Source of the DNA: QHXW01 sp963752965 | GTDB lineage: Bacteria > Acidobacteriota > Terriglobia > Bryobacterales > Bryobacteraceae | DNA: 64,000 nt | Direction: 5' to 3' | Assembly: GCA_963752965.1 (NCBI GenBank) | Contig: CAVWAJ010000007.1 | Coordinates: 434,001-498,000 of the forward strand | In this document: positions 26,015 through 34,892 of the stretch, piece by piece | How the letters are laid out: every line of letters begins with the position of its first letter | Numbering within the stretch: position 1 is the first letter of the stretch | Made by a program: the position numbers and the translations under genes | The notes under the pieces: generated by a model | Told to the model about the DNA's origin: nothing | What the model saw: only the letters and a program-made list of their open reading frames with translations | The model's database searches: none

Positions 26015-28270
26015 TCAGCCTCCCTCGTCGAGCGCCGCGATGATAGCCTGTCCCAGCGCGATGCCGCCGTCGTTGGGCGGAACGCGCTGATGCGTGTGTA
26101 CGCGGAACCCGCGGGCTTCGAGCAACGCCACTGTCCGCTCCACCAAGTATCCATTCTGAAACACGCCGCCGCTCAAAGCCACCTGTGGTATGCCGGTTTG
26201 CTGCGCCACGCTCAGGATCCAGTTCGCCAGAGCGTTGTGAAACCTTGCCACGATGCGCGGTGCCCCTTCGCTATGGGCCACATCCCGCCGCACGGCTTCG
26301 ATCATCGGCCCCCAATCGCCATGGGGTAGTGGATACGCGTCGTCGAAATTACCGCCGCCGATCTGCCGTTCCAGCAGCATGGCCGCCTGTCCCTCGAAGC
26401 GGCTTTCGTCCGCGACGCCGGCTATCGATGCGACGGCGTCGAACAACCTGCCAACACTGGTGGTCCACGGCGCGTTCACACCGCGCGACAGCATCTGCAA
26501 AACGACGGATCGTTGTGGCCGGTCCGGCACTGCCTCCGGGCCGAGCGCAACCGAGAGCACGCTGGCGGCCGATCGCCAACCCTCACGCACTGCCGCTTCG
26601 CCTCCCGGCAGCCGGAACGGACGCAGATGGGCAATGCGCTCGAACCTCGCACCATCCACTAGGAAGAATTCCCCGCCCCAGACCGCGCCATCCGTCCCAT
26701 AGCCTGTGCCATCCCACGAGACCCCCAGGTACGGACCGCGAAGTCCGTTTTCCGCGGCGCAAGCGGCCACATGCGCCTGGTGATGTTGGATCTGTATCAC
26801 AGGCAACCCCGATGCCCGCGCCCAGCGGGTCGACGCGTAGTCCGGATGAAGATCGCAGGCGACCAGCTTCGGCTCGAATTCATAGAGACGGCAGAGGTCC
26901 TGAATGGCGCGCTCGAACGCATTTCGTGCTTCCAGCGTGTCCAAGTCTCCCACATGCTGGCTCAAAAAAACCTGCTGGCCGAACGCTATGGCAACAGTGT
27001 TCTTCAAATGCCCGCCCACGGCAAGCACCGGCGGCAGTTCAGATTCCACGAATATCGGTAGCGGCGCATATCCTCTGGCGCGCCGCATCACGCTCGGCCG
27101 GCCACGCACCACGCGGGCTACAGAATCGTCGCACGGCCGGGCAATGGGACGGTCGTGGACCAGAAACAGATCCGCGATTTCGCCCAGCCGCGCGCGGGCC
27201 TCATCGTTATCAATCGCGATCGGCTCGTCACTCAAATTGCCGCTCGTCGCCACCACAGGGAAAGGGCATTCCCGCATCAGCAGGTGATGTAGCGGCGAAT
27301 ACGGCAGCATCACGCCAAGGTACGGAGAGGAATCCGGGACGTTGGGCGCAATGCCGGGTTGGCCATTCGGCCGAAGCAGCACTATGGGCGCCGCCGCCGA
27401 CATGAGCAGCCGCTCCTCCGCCGCTGAAACATGGCAATACCTGCGCACCATTTGGAGCGAAGGCATCATCAGGGCAAATGGTTTTTGCTCGCGTCGCTTG
27501 TGCCGGCGGAGGCGAGCCACTGCGCCTGCGTTGCGCGCATCCACCAGCAACTGAAATCCACCAATCCCCTTGAGAGCCACAATTCCGCCAGCCAGAATGG
27601 TCTGAGCAGCGCGCGAGATGGGAAGCGCGGCATCGTCAACGAGCGAGCCTGGTACTTCCACCCAAAGCTTGGGACCGCATCGCGGGCAAGCATTCGGCTG
27701 GGCGTGAAAGCGCCGATCCTCGGGATCCCTGTACTCGCGCTCGCACTCCGGACACATCGCGAATGCACGCATGGTGGTGCGCGACCGGTCGTAGGGAATC
27801 TGCTCGATGATCGTGTACCGCGGGCCGCAGTAGGTGCAGTTGGTGAAAGCGTAGTTGTGGCGGCGGCTGGTTGAATCCTGCAACTCATTCAAACACGCCG
27901 GACAGGTAGCGAGATCCGGCAGCACGCTGGCCGACTTGCCTTCGCCCAGGTCGGAAGTGCGAATTTCAAAGCCGGCTGAACCGGACGGCGCCAGAATTGC
28001 GGTCTCGCGAGTCAGTACCACCGCTGCGGGAGGTTTCTCTGCTTCCAGGCGATCCAGAAACGGATCCATTTGCTCGGCAGGGCCCTCGACCTCCAACACC
28101 ACACCGGCGCTCGAGTTGCCCACCCAGCCGGATAGCCCCATCTCCACCGCCAACCGGTAAACGAAGGGCCGGAAGCCGACGCCCTGGACGGCCCCGCCCA
28201 AAGCCACATGCATGCGCGAGGCTTTTGATCCGACGACCGGCGGTTGATGGAGCAGGTCGGTTCCTCGCAC
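26015..28270 (-). CDS. hypF: Carbamoyltransferase HypF
   Basis: HypF makes the CN precursor by activating carbamoyl phosphate with ATP and passing carbamoyl to HypE. The 751-residue chain shows the expected order: an acylphosphatase domain (GAVQGVGFRPFVYRLA, about residues 27-42), two zinc-finger motifs (CPACLNEL with CTYCGPRY, and CPECEREY with CPRCGP), a YrdC-like domain (about 215-395, LKGIGGFQLLVDA) and the C-terminal carbamoyltransferase domain with HHQAHVAACAAENG and LSGGVFQNGYL. I start it at the GTG at 28270, which has AAGGA 7 bases upstream. It is the first gene of hypFCDE. Confidence 0.95.
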   Translation of the reverse strand: MRGTDLLHQPPVVGSKASRMHVALGGAVQGVGFRPFVYRLAVEMGLSGWVGNSSAGVVLEVEGPAEQMDPFLDRLEAEKPPAAVVLTRETAILAPSGSAGFEIRTSDLGEGKSASVLPDLATCPACLNELQDSTSRRHNYAFTNCTYCGPRYTIIEQIPYDRSRTTMRAFAMCPECEREYRDPEDRRFHAQPNACPRCGPKLWVEVPGSLVDDAALPISRAAQTILAGGIVALKGIGGFQLLVDARNAGAVARLRRHKRREQKPFALMMPSLQMVRRYCHVSAAEERLLMSAAAPIVLLRPNGQPGIAPNVPDSSPYLGVMLPYSPLHHLLMRECPFPVVATSGNLSDEPIAIDNDEARARLGEIADLFLVHDRPIARPCDDSVARVVRGRPSVMRRARGYAPLPIFVESELPPVLAVGGHLKNTVAIAFGQQVFLSQHVGDLDTLEARNAFERAIQDLCRLYEFEPKLVACDLHPDYASTRWARASGLPVIQIQHHQAHVAACAAENGLRGPYLGVSWDGTGYGTDGAVWGGEFFLVDGARFERIAHLRPFRLPGGEAAVREGWRSAASVLSVALGPEAVPDRPQRSVVLQMLSRGVNAPWTTSVGRLFDAVASIAGVADESRFEGQAAMLLERQIGGGNFDDAYPLPHGDWGPMIEAVRRDVAHSEGAPRIVARFHNALANWILSVAQQTGIPQVALSGGVFQNGYLVERTVALLEARGFRVHTHQRVPPNDGGIALGQAIIAALDEGG

Positions 28271-28509
28271 CCTATCGTCCTTGTACCACGGGACACCGCG
28301 CCATGGCCACCCCGGTTGCTAGCCGAAGAGAGCACGGGGGAAATACCCCAATTTCGTGGGTCCATCGTGGCATTTGACGCCGAAAAGTACCAGACGGCGA
28401 GGCCTAGTTCCGACGTTCAACCCAATGGGGGCTTTGACTTGCAAGTCCTTCGCTTTCACGGAATCAGAAGTGCAGAGAATCACTACACCGTTCGCAAAGG
28501 AGCACTCAT
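28271..28509. promoter_or_regulatory. Divergent control region between hypFCDE and hoxEFUYH
   Basis: These 239 bases must hold the promoters of both operons. Visible elements are GGGG (28337-28340) and CCCC (28346-28349) around AAATA, within an outer CACG (28333-28336) and CGTG (28355-28358), and AAAGGAG about 7 bases before the hoxE ATG, a good ribosome-binding site. A TTGACT at 28434 could be a -35 element, but no matching -10 is clear. The inverted repeat is a candidate operator; its regulator is unknown. Confidence 0.45.
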
Positions 28510-29046
28510 ATGCCCAACACGGCCACTCATGACCAGCCCGAAGCCACGGAACGGATTTTTATAGACCAAGTCATCGCGAATCGCTGCGGCCGCCCTGGCG
28601 CTTTGCTCGGCATCCTGGAAGCAGTTCAGGATCGTGCTCGGCACAAGTACCTTTCCATGGAGACGTTGCGCTACATCGCAGAGAGGACCAATGTGCCGTT
28701 GTCGCAAGTTTACAGCGTGGCTACGTTCTACTCTTTGTTCAACCTCGAGCCCCAGGGCGACAACACCATCTGCATCTGTCGCGGAACCGCGTGCCACACG
28801 CGAGGCTCCCGCCGGTTGCTGGAAGGTATGCGCTTGGTGCTGGGGTTGGATAACGCCGAAGGCATGAGCGAGGCTGACAAGCTTTCGGTCACCACGCGCG
28901 ACGGCAAATTTACGGTGCGTACGGTGGCCTGTTTTGGCCAGTGCGCGCTGGCGCCGGTGGCCGAAGTCAACCATCACATCTGCGGTCATGTGAATGAGCG
29001 TACGCTGGAGCGCGAAGTGAAGGCTCTCGAACGGGGGAGCCGGTGA
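28510..29046 (+). CDS. hoxE: HoxE/NuoE-like [2Fe-2S] subunit of NAD(P)-linked hydrogenase
   Basis: The 178-residue protein is a thioredoxin-like ferredoxin of the NuoE family. The helical N-terminus includes LLGILEAVQDRARHKYLSME and VPLSQVYSVATFYSLF. The cluster cysteines are in CRGTACHTRG (about 97-106) and CFGQCAL (about 141-147), a C-x4-C and C-x3-C arrangement. In related diaphorase modules it sits on the NuoF-like subunit and may take part in bifurcation. It opens the hydrogenase operon and overlaps the next gene by TGATG. Confidence 0.92.
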   Translation: MPNTATHDQPEATERIFIDQVIANRCGRPGALLGILEAVQDRARHKYLSMETLRYIAERTNVPLSQVYSVATFYSLFNLEPQGDNTICICRGTACHTRGSRRLLEGMRLVLGLDNAEGMSEADKLSVTTRDGKFTVRTVACFGQCALAPVAEVNHHICGHVNERTLEREVKALERGSR

Positions 29047-32000
29047 TGCCCGCCATTCAGGACATCAGCGCCTTCAATGCGGTCCGGGAGGCCGGCTTGC
29101 GCAAGCTGGCACCATCTGTTCCGCGCATCGCGATCGGGATGGGTACCTGTGGCCGCGGCAACGGAGCGGAAGGCTTGTATCACGCATTCGCGGAAGGCAT
29201 CGACCGCACCGGCTCCGATGTGCAACTCACGGGTGTCGGGTGTTTCGGCGCCTGCTCGCAAGAGCCGCTGGTCAATATCCACCGGCCGGGGCATGCCTTG
29301 ACCGTTCTGCGGCTGGTGCAGGCGAATGACGCGGAGCGGATTCTGCACGACCTCTCGTTGGGCAACATCAGCCCTGATCTGATTTATTTTCAGGTCGAGG
29401 AATGGGACCACATCACCGCGCACGTGAAGTACGGGCCCAGGTACCCGGAGCTGCCGCTGTGGAACGAGGTGCCGTTTTTCAAAGGCCAGAAGAAGATCGT
29501 GCTGCGGAACTGCGGCTTCATTAACCCCGATGACATCGAGGAATACCTAGCTGTTGGGGGCTATGAAGCGCTCTACAAGGTCCTGATCGACGGCCGGCCC
29601 GAGAATGTCATTGAGCAGATCAAGGCGTCGAAGCTTCGTGGGCGTGGTGGCGCGGGTTATCTGACCGGCAACAAGTGGGAGTTTCTGGCCAAAGCCAAGT
29701 CGGACCAGAAGTACATCATCTGCAACGCGGACGAGGGCGATCCCGGCGCCTACATGAATCGCAATGAAATCGAAAGCGATCCGCACGCGCTGCTGGAAGG
29801 CATGATCATCGGTGGTTATGTCATGCAGGCCACCGAGGGCCTTATTTACGTCCGCGCGGAATACCCTTTGGCGGTGCATCGCCTGAAACGGGCCATCGAA
29901 CAGGCACGGCAATACGGAATGCTTGGCGACAATATTCTGGGCCGCGGCTTCAAGTTCAATGTGGAGCTGGTGGAGGGCGCCGGCGCATTCGTTTGTGGAG
30001 AAGAGACGGCCCTGATCGCCTCGCTCGAAGGCCAAGCCGGGAGGCCACGCCCGCGCCCGCCATTTCCGGCGCAGAAGGGGCTCTGGGGCAAGCCGACCAA
30101 CATCAACAACGTCGAGACCTGGTACAACATCGCACCCATCATCACCAAAGGCCCGGCCTGGTTTACGGAAACCGGCAGTCCCAAGAGCTCCGGCACCAAG
30201 GTGTTCTCCCTGGTGGGCAAAGTGCTGAACACGGGCCTGGTGGAGATGCCGCTCGGAACGCCGCTCAAGAAATTCATCTATGACATCGGCGAGGGCGGCG
30301 TCAATGGCCGGAACATCAAAGCGGTGCAGACCGGCGGTCCCTCCGGCGGATGCATCCCGCAAGATATGTTCGACACGCCAGTGGACTACGAGAACCTGGC
30401 GCGGCTCGGTTCCATCATGGGCTCAGGCGGCATGGTCGTGATGGACGAAGACAACTGCATGGTAGATGTGGCGCGCTACTTCGTGGAGTTCACGAACTCC
30501 GAATCCTGCGGAAAGTGTATCCCCTGCCGTGTGGGCCTGAACCAGGCGCTGCGTATTCTCAACGCATTTACAGAAGGCGCGGGCACGATGCATCACCTCG
30601 ATGTCCTGGACGAACTGGGCCGCATGATTCGCGACTCCTCGCTGTGCGGCCTGGGCCAGACGGCGCCCAACCCCGTCCTGACGACGATGCGCCACTTCCG
30701 CCATGAGTTCGAGGATCATATCGTGGCCGGACGTTGCCGCGCCGGCGTCTGCGAAGAGTTGGCATTATCGCCGTGCGAGAACAGTTGCCCGCTCCATATG
30801 AATATTCCGCGCTTCCTGCAGCTCTACAAAGAGGGGCGCCTGGAGGAAGCATTCCAGTCCGTCATCATGGACAACCCACTTCCATCCTCAACCGGCCGCG
30901 TCTGCCAGCACCCTTGCGACAATCGCTGCCGGCGCCAGACCGTGGACGACGCGGTCAACATGCGCGAGGTGCACCGGTTCATCGCGGATTCGATTTTCTC
31001 ATCCGACCGGTATCAGGAGATGGTCGCCTGGGTCACGTCACGCAAGCTGGCGCCGACGGGGCGTAAGATCGCCATCGCCGGCGCAGGTCCTACGGGCCTG
31101 ACGGCGGCGTTCTATCTGGCGCTACTGGGTCATGACGTGACCATTTTCGAAGGAAAATCCGAAGCGGGCGGCATGCTGCGTTTTGTCCTGCCGGATTACC
31201 GCCTGCCAAAGCCCATCCTGCAACGTGAGATCGAGTTGATCGAGCATGTGGGCGTCAAGTTTGTCTTCAACACCCGCATCGGGTTCGACGTGCCATTGAA
31301 CGACCTTCACGATCGCTTCGATGCAGTATTCATTTCCATCGGCACCTGGAAAGATTCGTGGGTTTATGTCCCTGGAACGGAGTTGAAGGGCGTGTATACG
31401 GCGCTAAACTTCCTTGAAACGACCGCCAAAAAGGAGCCCGTACAACTGGGGCGCAAAGTCGCCATCATCGGCGGCGGAAATGCCGCCATCGACTCGGCAA
31501 GGACGGCGCTGCGCATGGGTTCGGAAGTGACGATTCTCTACCGCCGCGAGCGCGAAGACATGCCGGCCATCGAAGAAGAAACAGAGGCGGCCCAGCAGGA
31601 GGGCGCCCGCATCGTGTTTCTTGTCGCCCCGCACCGGGTCATCGGAGGAGCAGACGGCAACGTGAAAGCCATCGAGGTGGTTGCGACCCGGCTGGGCGAA
31701 TACGATTCCTCGGGCCGCCGTAAGCCGGTTTCCACCGACGAAATTCGCCGCTTCGAGTGCGACAGCGTAATTCTGGCCATCGGCGAGACATTCGATCTGG
31801 ACTTCGCCCGCGCCTCCGGCCTGCAGATTAAGGAATCGGGCTTGATCGAAGTAGACCGTTTCTCACTCGAAACCAGCCGGCCCACATTTTACGCCGGGGG
31901 CGATGTGATCACCGGAGCCTCGAATGTCTCCAATGCCATGGGCTGGGGCAAGAAAGCCGCACGCCTTATGGACGAGCGGCTGACGGGCGATCACCGATGG

Positions 32001-32204
32001 AAACAGTTGTTCCCGGAGTTTGATTACGACCAGACACCTCCGGAACAGCCTAGCGAAAGCCGCCGCCACACGGGCCATCACGCACCCGCCAGCGCGCGGC
32101 CCAGAGACTTCGACGAAGTCGTACTGGGCTTGACCGCGGAAGAGGCGCACCAGGAATCGTGCCGGTGCCTGCGTTGCGATATCAAGTCCGTGAGTTCCAG
32201 GTAA
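29046..32204 (+). CDS. hoxF: HoxF/NuoF-like flavoprotein fused to a GltD/NfnB-like FAD/NAD(P) oxidoreductase module
   Basis: The chain is about 1,052 residues; typical HoxF or HydB proteins are about 530-620. Domains in order: a thioredoxin-like region (25-110; VGMGTCGRGNG-like, then GCFGACSQEPLV, with only three Cys); the NuoF core with RGRGGAGYLTGNK (about 197) and CNADEGDPGAYMNR (about 228) for FMN and NADH; an SLBB region; a [4Fe-4S] motif SCGKCIPCR (about 486) with LCGLG (about 534). Then comes a GltD-like half: CENSCPLHMNIPRF and VCQHPCDNRCRR (about 565-620) for Fe-S clusters, the FAD motif IAGAGPTGLTAAF (about 676), the second dinucleotide motif IIGGGNAAIDSA (about 806) and CRCLRCD near the end. 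It would oxidise or reduce NAD(P) and exchange electrons with HoxEUYH. Reading is continuous with no shift, so the fusion is real. Confidence 0.92.
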   Translation: MPAIQDISAFNAVREAGLRKLAPSVPRIAIGMGTCGRGNGAEGLYHAFAEGIDRTGSDVQLTGVGCFGACSQEPLVNIHRPGHALTVLRLVQANDAERILHDLSLGNISPDLIYFQVEEWDHITAHVKYGPRYPELPLWNEVPFFKGQKKIVLRNCGFINPDDIEEYLAVGGYEALYKVLIDGRPENVIEQIKASKLRGRGGAGYLTGNKWEFLAKAKSDQKYIICNADEGDPGAYMNRNEIESDPHALLEGMIIGGYVMQATEGLIYVRAEYPLAVHRLKRAIEQARQYGMLGDNILGRGFKFNVELVEGAGAFVCGEETALIASLEGQAGRPRPRPPFPAQKGLWGKPTNINNVETWYNIAPIITKGPAWFTETGSPKSSGTKVFSLVGKVLNTGLVEMPLGTPLKKFIYDIGEGGVNGRNIKAVQTGGPSGGCIPQDMFDTPVDYENLARLGSIMGSGGMVVMDEDNCMVDVARYFVEFTNSESCGKCIPCRVGLNQALRILNAFTEGAGTMHHLDVLDELGRMIRDSSLCGLGQTAPNPVLTTMRHFRHEFEDHIVAGRCRAGVCEELALSPCENSCPLHMNIPRFLQLYKEGRLEEAFQSVIMDNPLPSSTGRVCQHPCDNRCRRQTVDDAVNMREVHRFIADSIFSSDRYQEMVAWVTSRKLAPTGRKIAIAGAGPTGLTAAFYLALLGHDVTIFEGKSEAGGMLRFVLPDYRLPKPILQREIELIEHVGVKFVFNTRIGFDVPLNDLHDRFDAVFISIGTWKDSWVYVPGTELKGVYTALNFLETTAKKEPVQLGRKVAIIGGGNAAIDSARTALRMGSEVTILYRREREDMPAIEEETEAAQQEGARIVFLVAPHRVIGGADGNVKAIEVVATRLGEYDSSGRRKPVSTDEIRRFECDSVILAIGETFDLDFARASGLQIKESGLIEVDRFSLETSRPTFYAGGDVITGASNVSNAMGWGKKAARLMDERLTGDHRWKQLFPEFDYDQTPPEQPSESRRHTGHHAPASARPRDFDEVVLGLTAEEAHQESCRCLRCDIKSVSSR

Positions 32205-32219
32205 AGGGGGGAGCTGAGC

Positions 32220-32933
32220 GTGCCACCAAGAGAATTTTCCATTCGCATCGATGGTGAGCTGGTGAGCGCCAAGGAAGGACAGACGATCCTGCAAGTCGCC
32301 CGGGCGAGCGGGAAGCAGATCCCCACGCTGTGCTATCTCGAAGGGCTGAGCGCGGTGGGAGCTTGCCGCTTGTGCATCGTCCAGGTCTCCGGTATCGACC
32401 GGCTCCTTCCCGCGTGCACCACCCCGGTTCAGGACGGCATGTCCGTGACAACCAACTCGCCCAAACTGACGGAATACCGGCGGATCGCGCTGGAGCTCTT
32501 GCTGGTGGAGCGCAACCATGTCTGCTCGGTGTGCGTTTCGAATGGCCACTGCGAACTCCAGGCCATGGCGCAGTCTCTCGGGGTTACGCACGTGCGCTAC
32601 CCATACAACTACCCGAAGCTGCCCGTCGATATGTCGCACCAGCGCTTCGTGCTCGATCATAACCGCTGCATCCTGTGCACGCGATGCGTGAGGGTCTGCG
32701 CCGAAGTGGAGGGAGCGCATGTCTGGGAATTCACATCGCGTGGCATTCAGTCGCGCCTGGTAAGCGACCTGAACCAGCCGTGGGGCGACGCACGAAGCTG
32801 CACCAACTGTGGCAAATGCGTGCAGGCGTGCCCCACCGGCGCGCTCGCCGAAAAAGGCTGGGCGGTGGAAGAGATGGTGAAGCGGAACGACGACATAAGT
32901 GCGCTAGCGGCGCGCAGAGGGGTGCGGACATGA
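32220..32933 (+). CDS. hoxU: HoxU/NuoG-N-like iron-sulfur subunit
   Basis: This 237-residue ferredoxin-like subunit starts at a GTG with GGGGGGAG upstream. An N-terminal [2Fe-2S] domain has the pattern CYLEGLSAVGACRLC plus a later Cys (LLPACTTP). Next come a His/Cys cluster motif (HVCSVCVSNGHCELQ) and two ferredoxin-type [4Fe-4S] motifs, CILCTRCVRVC and CTNCGKCVQACP. In HoxEFUYH hydrogenases this subunit carries electrons between the diaphorase and the hydrogenase. It is shorter than NuoG, as expected for HoxU. Its stop overlaps the hoxY ATG. Confidence 0.93.
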   Translation: MPPREFSIRIDGELVSAKEGQTILQVARASGKQIPTLCYLEGLSAVGACRLCIVQVSGIDRLLPACTTPVQDGMSVTTNSPKLTEYRRIALELLLVERNHVCSVCVSNGHCELQAMAQSLGVTHVRYPYNYPKLPVDMSHQRFVLDHNRCILCTRCVRVCAEVEGAHVWEFTSRGIQSRLVSDLNQPWGDARSCTNCGKCVQACPTGALAEKGWAVEEMVKRNDDISALAARRGVRT

Positions 32934-33460
32934 ACAAAGTCAGGCTGGCTACGGCATGGCTCGACGGCTGCTCGGGCTGCCACATGTCGCTGCTGGACAT
33001 CGACGAAAAGATTATCGCCCTCTCTGAACGGGTGAACATTGTTTACGGCCCCCTGGTAGACGCGCAGGAGTTCCCTGAAGAAGTCGAGATCACGCTGGTC
33101 GAGGGAGCGGTAAGCAGCCAGGATGACTTGAGTAAGATTCAGAAAATCCGCGAGCATACGCGCGTGCTGGTTGCACTGGGCGACTGCGCCGTCACGGGGA
33201 ATGTTCCCGCCATGCGGAATTCGATTCCCGTGAACCAGCTCCTGCAGCATATCTACGTGGAGGGCGCACGGGCGAACAAAGGTATTCCGGTGGACGGCGT
33301 TCCGCAACTGTTGAAGCAAGCGCGCCCCTTGCATGATTTCGTAACGGTGGACCTGCACGTACCGGGGTGCCCGCCCAGCGCGCAAGCGATTTTCGGGGTG
33401 GTGAGCGACCTCCTGGCAGGCCGCAAGCCCGATTTAACTTCCAAGGTCAAGTTCGGATGA
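32930..33460 (+). CDS. hoxY: [NiFe]-hydrogenase small subunit (HoxY-like)
   Basis: The 176-residue protein starts MNKVRLATAWLDGCSGCHMS. The proximal [4Fe-4S] cluster is bound by DGCSGC (about 13-18), GDCAVTG (about 87) and PGCPPS (about 144). It lacks a Tat signal and the C-terminal region that binds the medial and distal clusters in membrane hydrogenases, so it belongs to the short cytoplasmic type seen in group 3 enzymes. It pairs with the HoxH large subunit encoded 10 bases downstream. Confidence 0.94.
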   Translation: MNKVRLATAWLDGCSGCHMSLLDIDEKIIALSERVNIVYGPLVDAQEFPEEVEITLVEGAVSSQDDLSKIQKIREHTRVLVALGDCAVTGNVPAMRNSIPVNQLLQHIYVEGARANKGIPVDGVPQLLKQARPLHDFVTVDLHVPGCPPSAQAIFGVVSDLLAGRKPDLTSKVKFG

Positions 33461-33470
33461 GGGGCTCGCG

Positions 33471-34892
33471 ATGAAGCGTATAACGATCAACCCCGTGACC
33501 CGCATCGAAGGGCACGCGAAGATCACGATCCAGCTCGATAAGAACGGCAATGTCGCCGGCACCCAGTTTCACATCACGCAGGTACGGGGATTCGAGAAAC
33601 TGTCCCAAGGGCGGCCATTCTACGAGATGCCCGGCATCACCGCACGTATATGCGGCATTTGCCCCGTGAGCCACCTTCTCGCCTCGTCCAAAGCGTGCGA
33701 CGCCATCATGGCGGTCCAAGTTCCCAAAGCCGGCCAGAAGCTCCGCGAGTTGCTGCATTGCGCACAAATCGTGCAATCGCATGCACTCAGCTTTTTCTAT
33801 CTTTCGGCTCCTGACCTGCTGCTGGGCATGGATTCGGACCCGGCCAAGCGGAATGTCGTGGGCGTCGTCGAGAAGTTTCCCGAACAGGCGCGTGACGGTA
33901 TCGCGCTGCGAAAATTCGGCCAACAGGTGATCGAAGGCCTGGCGAAGGAGCGGGTTCATCCCTCGTGGGTTACACCGGGCGGCGTCAATGCGCCGCTTGA
34001 TGCCCGGACGCGAGACCGCATTCTGGGCGAATTGCCGCAGGCCAACGCGATCACTGGGCGGACTCTTGCATTCTTCAAATCGGCACTCGAGAGCTTTCCG
34101 GAGGAGATCGCCTACTTCGGCTCTGCGCCAACCATGTACGCCGGATTGGTGGATGCGGGCGGGAACCTGCGGCTGTATGACGGACGTCTCCGTTTTCGCG
34201 CCGCGGATGGAGCTTTGGTTCGAGATCAGATCGCCCCGGAGGACTATGCCGATTCCATCGCCGAGGCCGCCCAGCGTGATTCCTATCTGAAAGCGCCGTA
34301 CTATTTACCGGAGGGATATCCGGACGGCGTGTACCGGGTGGGGCCTCTGGCACGCTTGAACGTCGCCGACCGGTGCGGCACGCCGCGGGCCGATGCCGAA
34401 CTCGAGGAATTTCGCCAAAGATTCGGCCGCGTGGCAAACAGCTCCTTCCTGTATCACTATGCGCGGTTGATCGAGATCGTCTACGCCCTGGAGCGTATGG
34501 AAATGCTCCTGAATGACCCACACATCCTCGACGAGCACGTGCGCGCGAAGGCCGGCGTGAACGCATTGGAGGGCGTGGGAATAATCGAAGCGCCGCGCGG
34601 CACGCTGATCCATCACTACAAGGTCAACGAGGATGGGGCGATCGTGTGGGCGAACCTGATCGTGGCGACCGGGCACAACCTTCTGGCGATGAACCGCAGC
34701 ATACAGCAGGTGAGTGAGCATTTCATCAACGGCACGCATCTCGAAGAGGGCATGCTGAACCGCGTATCAGCGGTGGTCCGCGCCTATGATCCCTGCCTGA
34801 GCTGTTCGACACATGCCACCGGCCAGATCGCGATGCACGTTCAGCTGATCGGTCCGGGAGGCGGCCTTCTCGATGAACTGTACAGCCAGTGA
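33471..34892 (+). CDS. hoxH: [NiFe]-hydrogenase large subunit (HoxH-like)
   Basis: The 473-residue protein carries the catalytic Ni-Fe(CN)2CO site. The N-terminal ligands are in RICGICPVSHLLASSKACD (about 60-78) and the C-terminal ligands in DPCLSCSTH (about 440-448). After the last His there is an extension of about 25 residues (ATGQIAMHVQLIGPGGGLLD...), which in this family is cut off after metal insertion. A matching endopeptidase gene follows. The L1 motif with PVSHLLAS resembles bidirectional group 3d enzymes; the exact subgroup needs a tree. Confidence 0.95.
   Translation: MKRITINPVTRIEGHAKITIQLDKNGNVAGTQFHITQVRGFEKLSQGRPFYEMPGITARICGICPVSHLLASSKACDAIMAVQVPKAGQKLRELLHCAQIVQSHALSFFYLSAPDLLLGMDSDPAKRNVVGVVEKFPEQARDGIALRKFGQQVIEGLAKERVHPSWVTPGGVNAPLDARTRDRILGELPQANAITGRTLAFFKSALESFPEEIAYFGSAPTMYAGLVDAGGNLRLYDGRLRFRAADGALVRDQIAPEDYADSIAEAAQRDSYLKAPYYLPEGYPDGVYRVGPLARLNVADRCGTPRADAELEEFRQRFGRVANSSFLYHYARLIEIVYALERMEMLLNDPHILDEHVRAKAGVNALEGVGIIEAPRGTLIHHYKVNEDGAIVWANLIVATGHNLLAMNRSIQQVSEHFINGTHLEEGMLNRVSAVVRAYDPCLSCSTHATGQIAMHVQLIGPGGGLLDELYSQ

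Noticed and set aside
28434..28460. Hydrogenase promoter from TTGACT at 28434
   Set aside because: No acceptable -10 box lies 16-18 bases downstream; it is too weak to list as a promoter.
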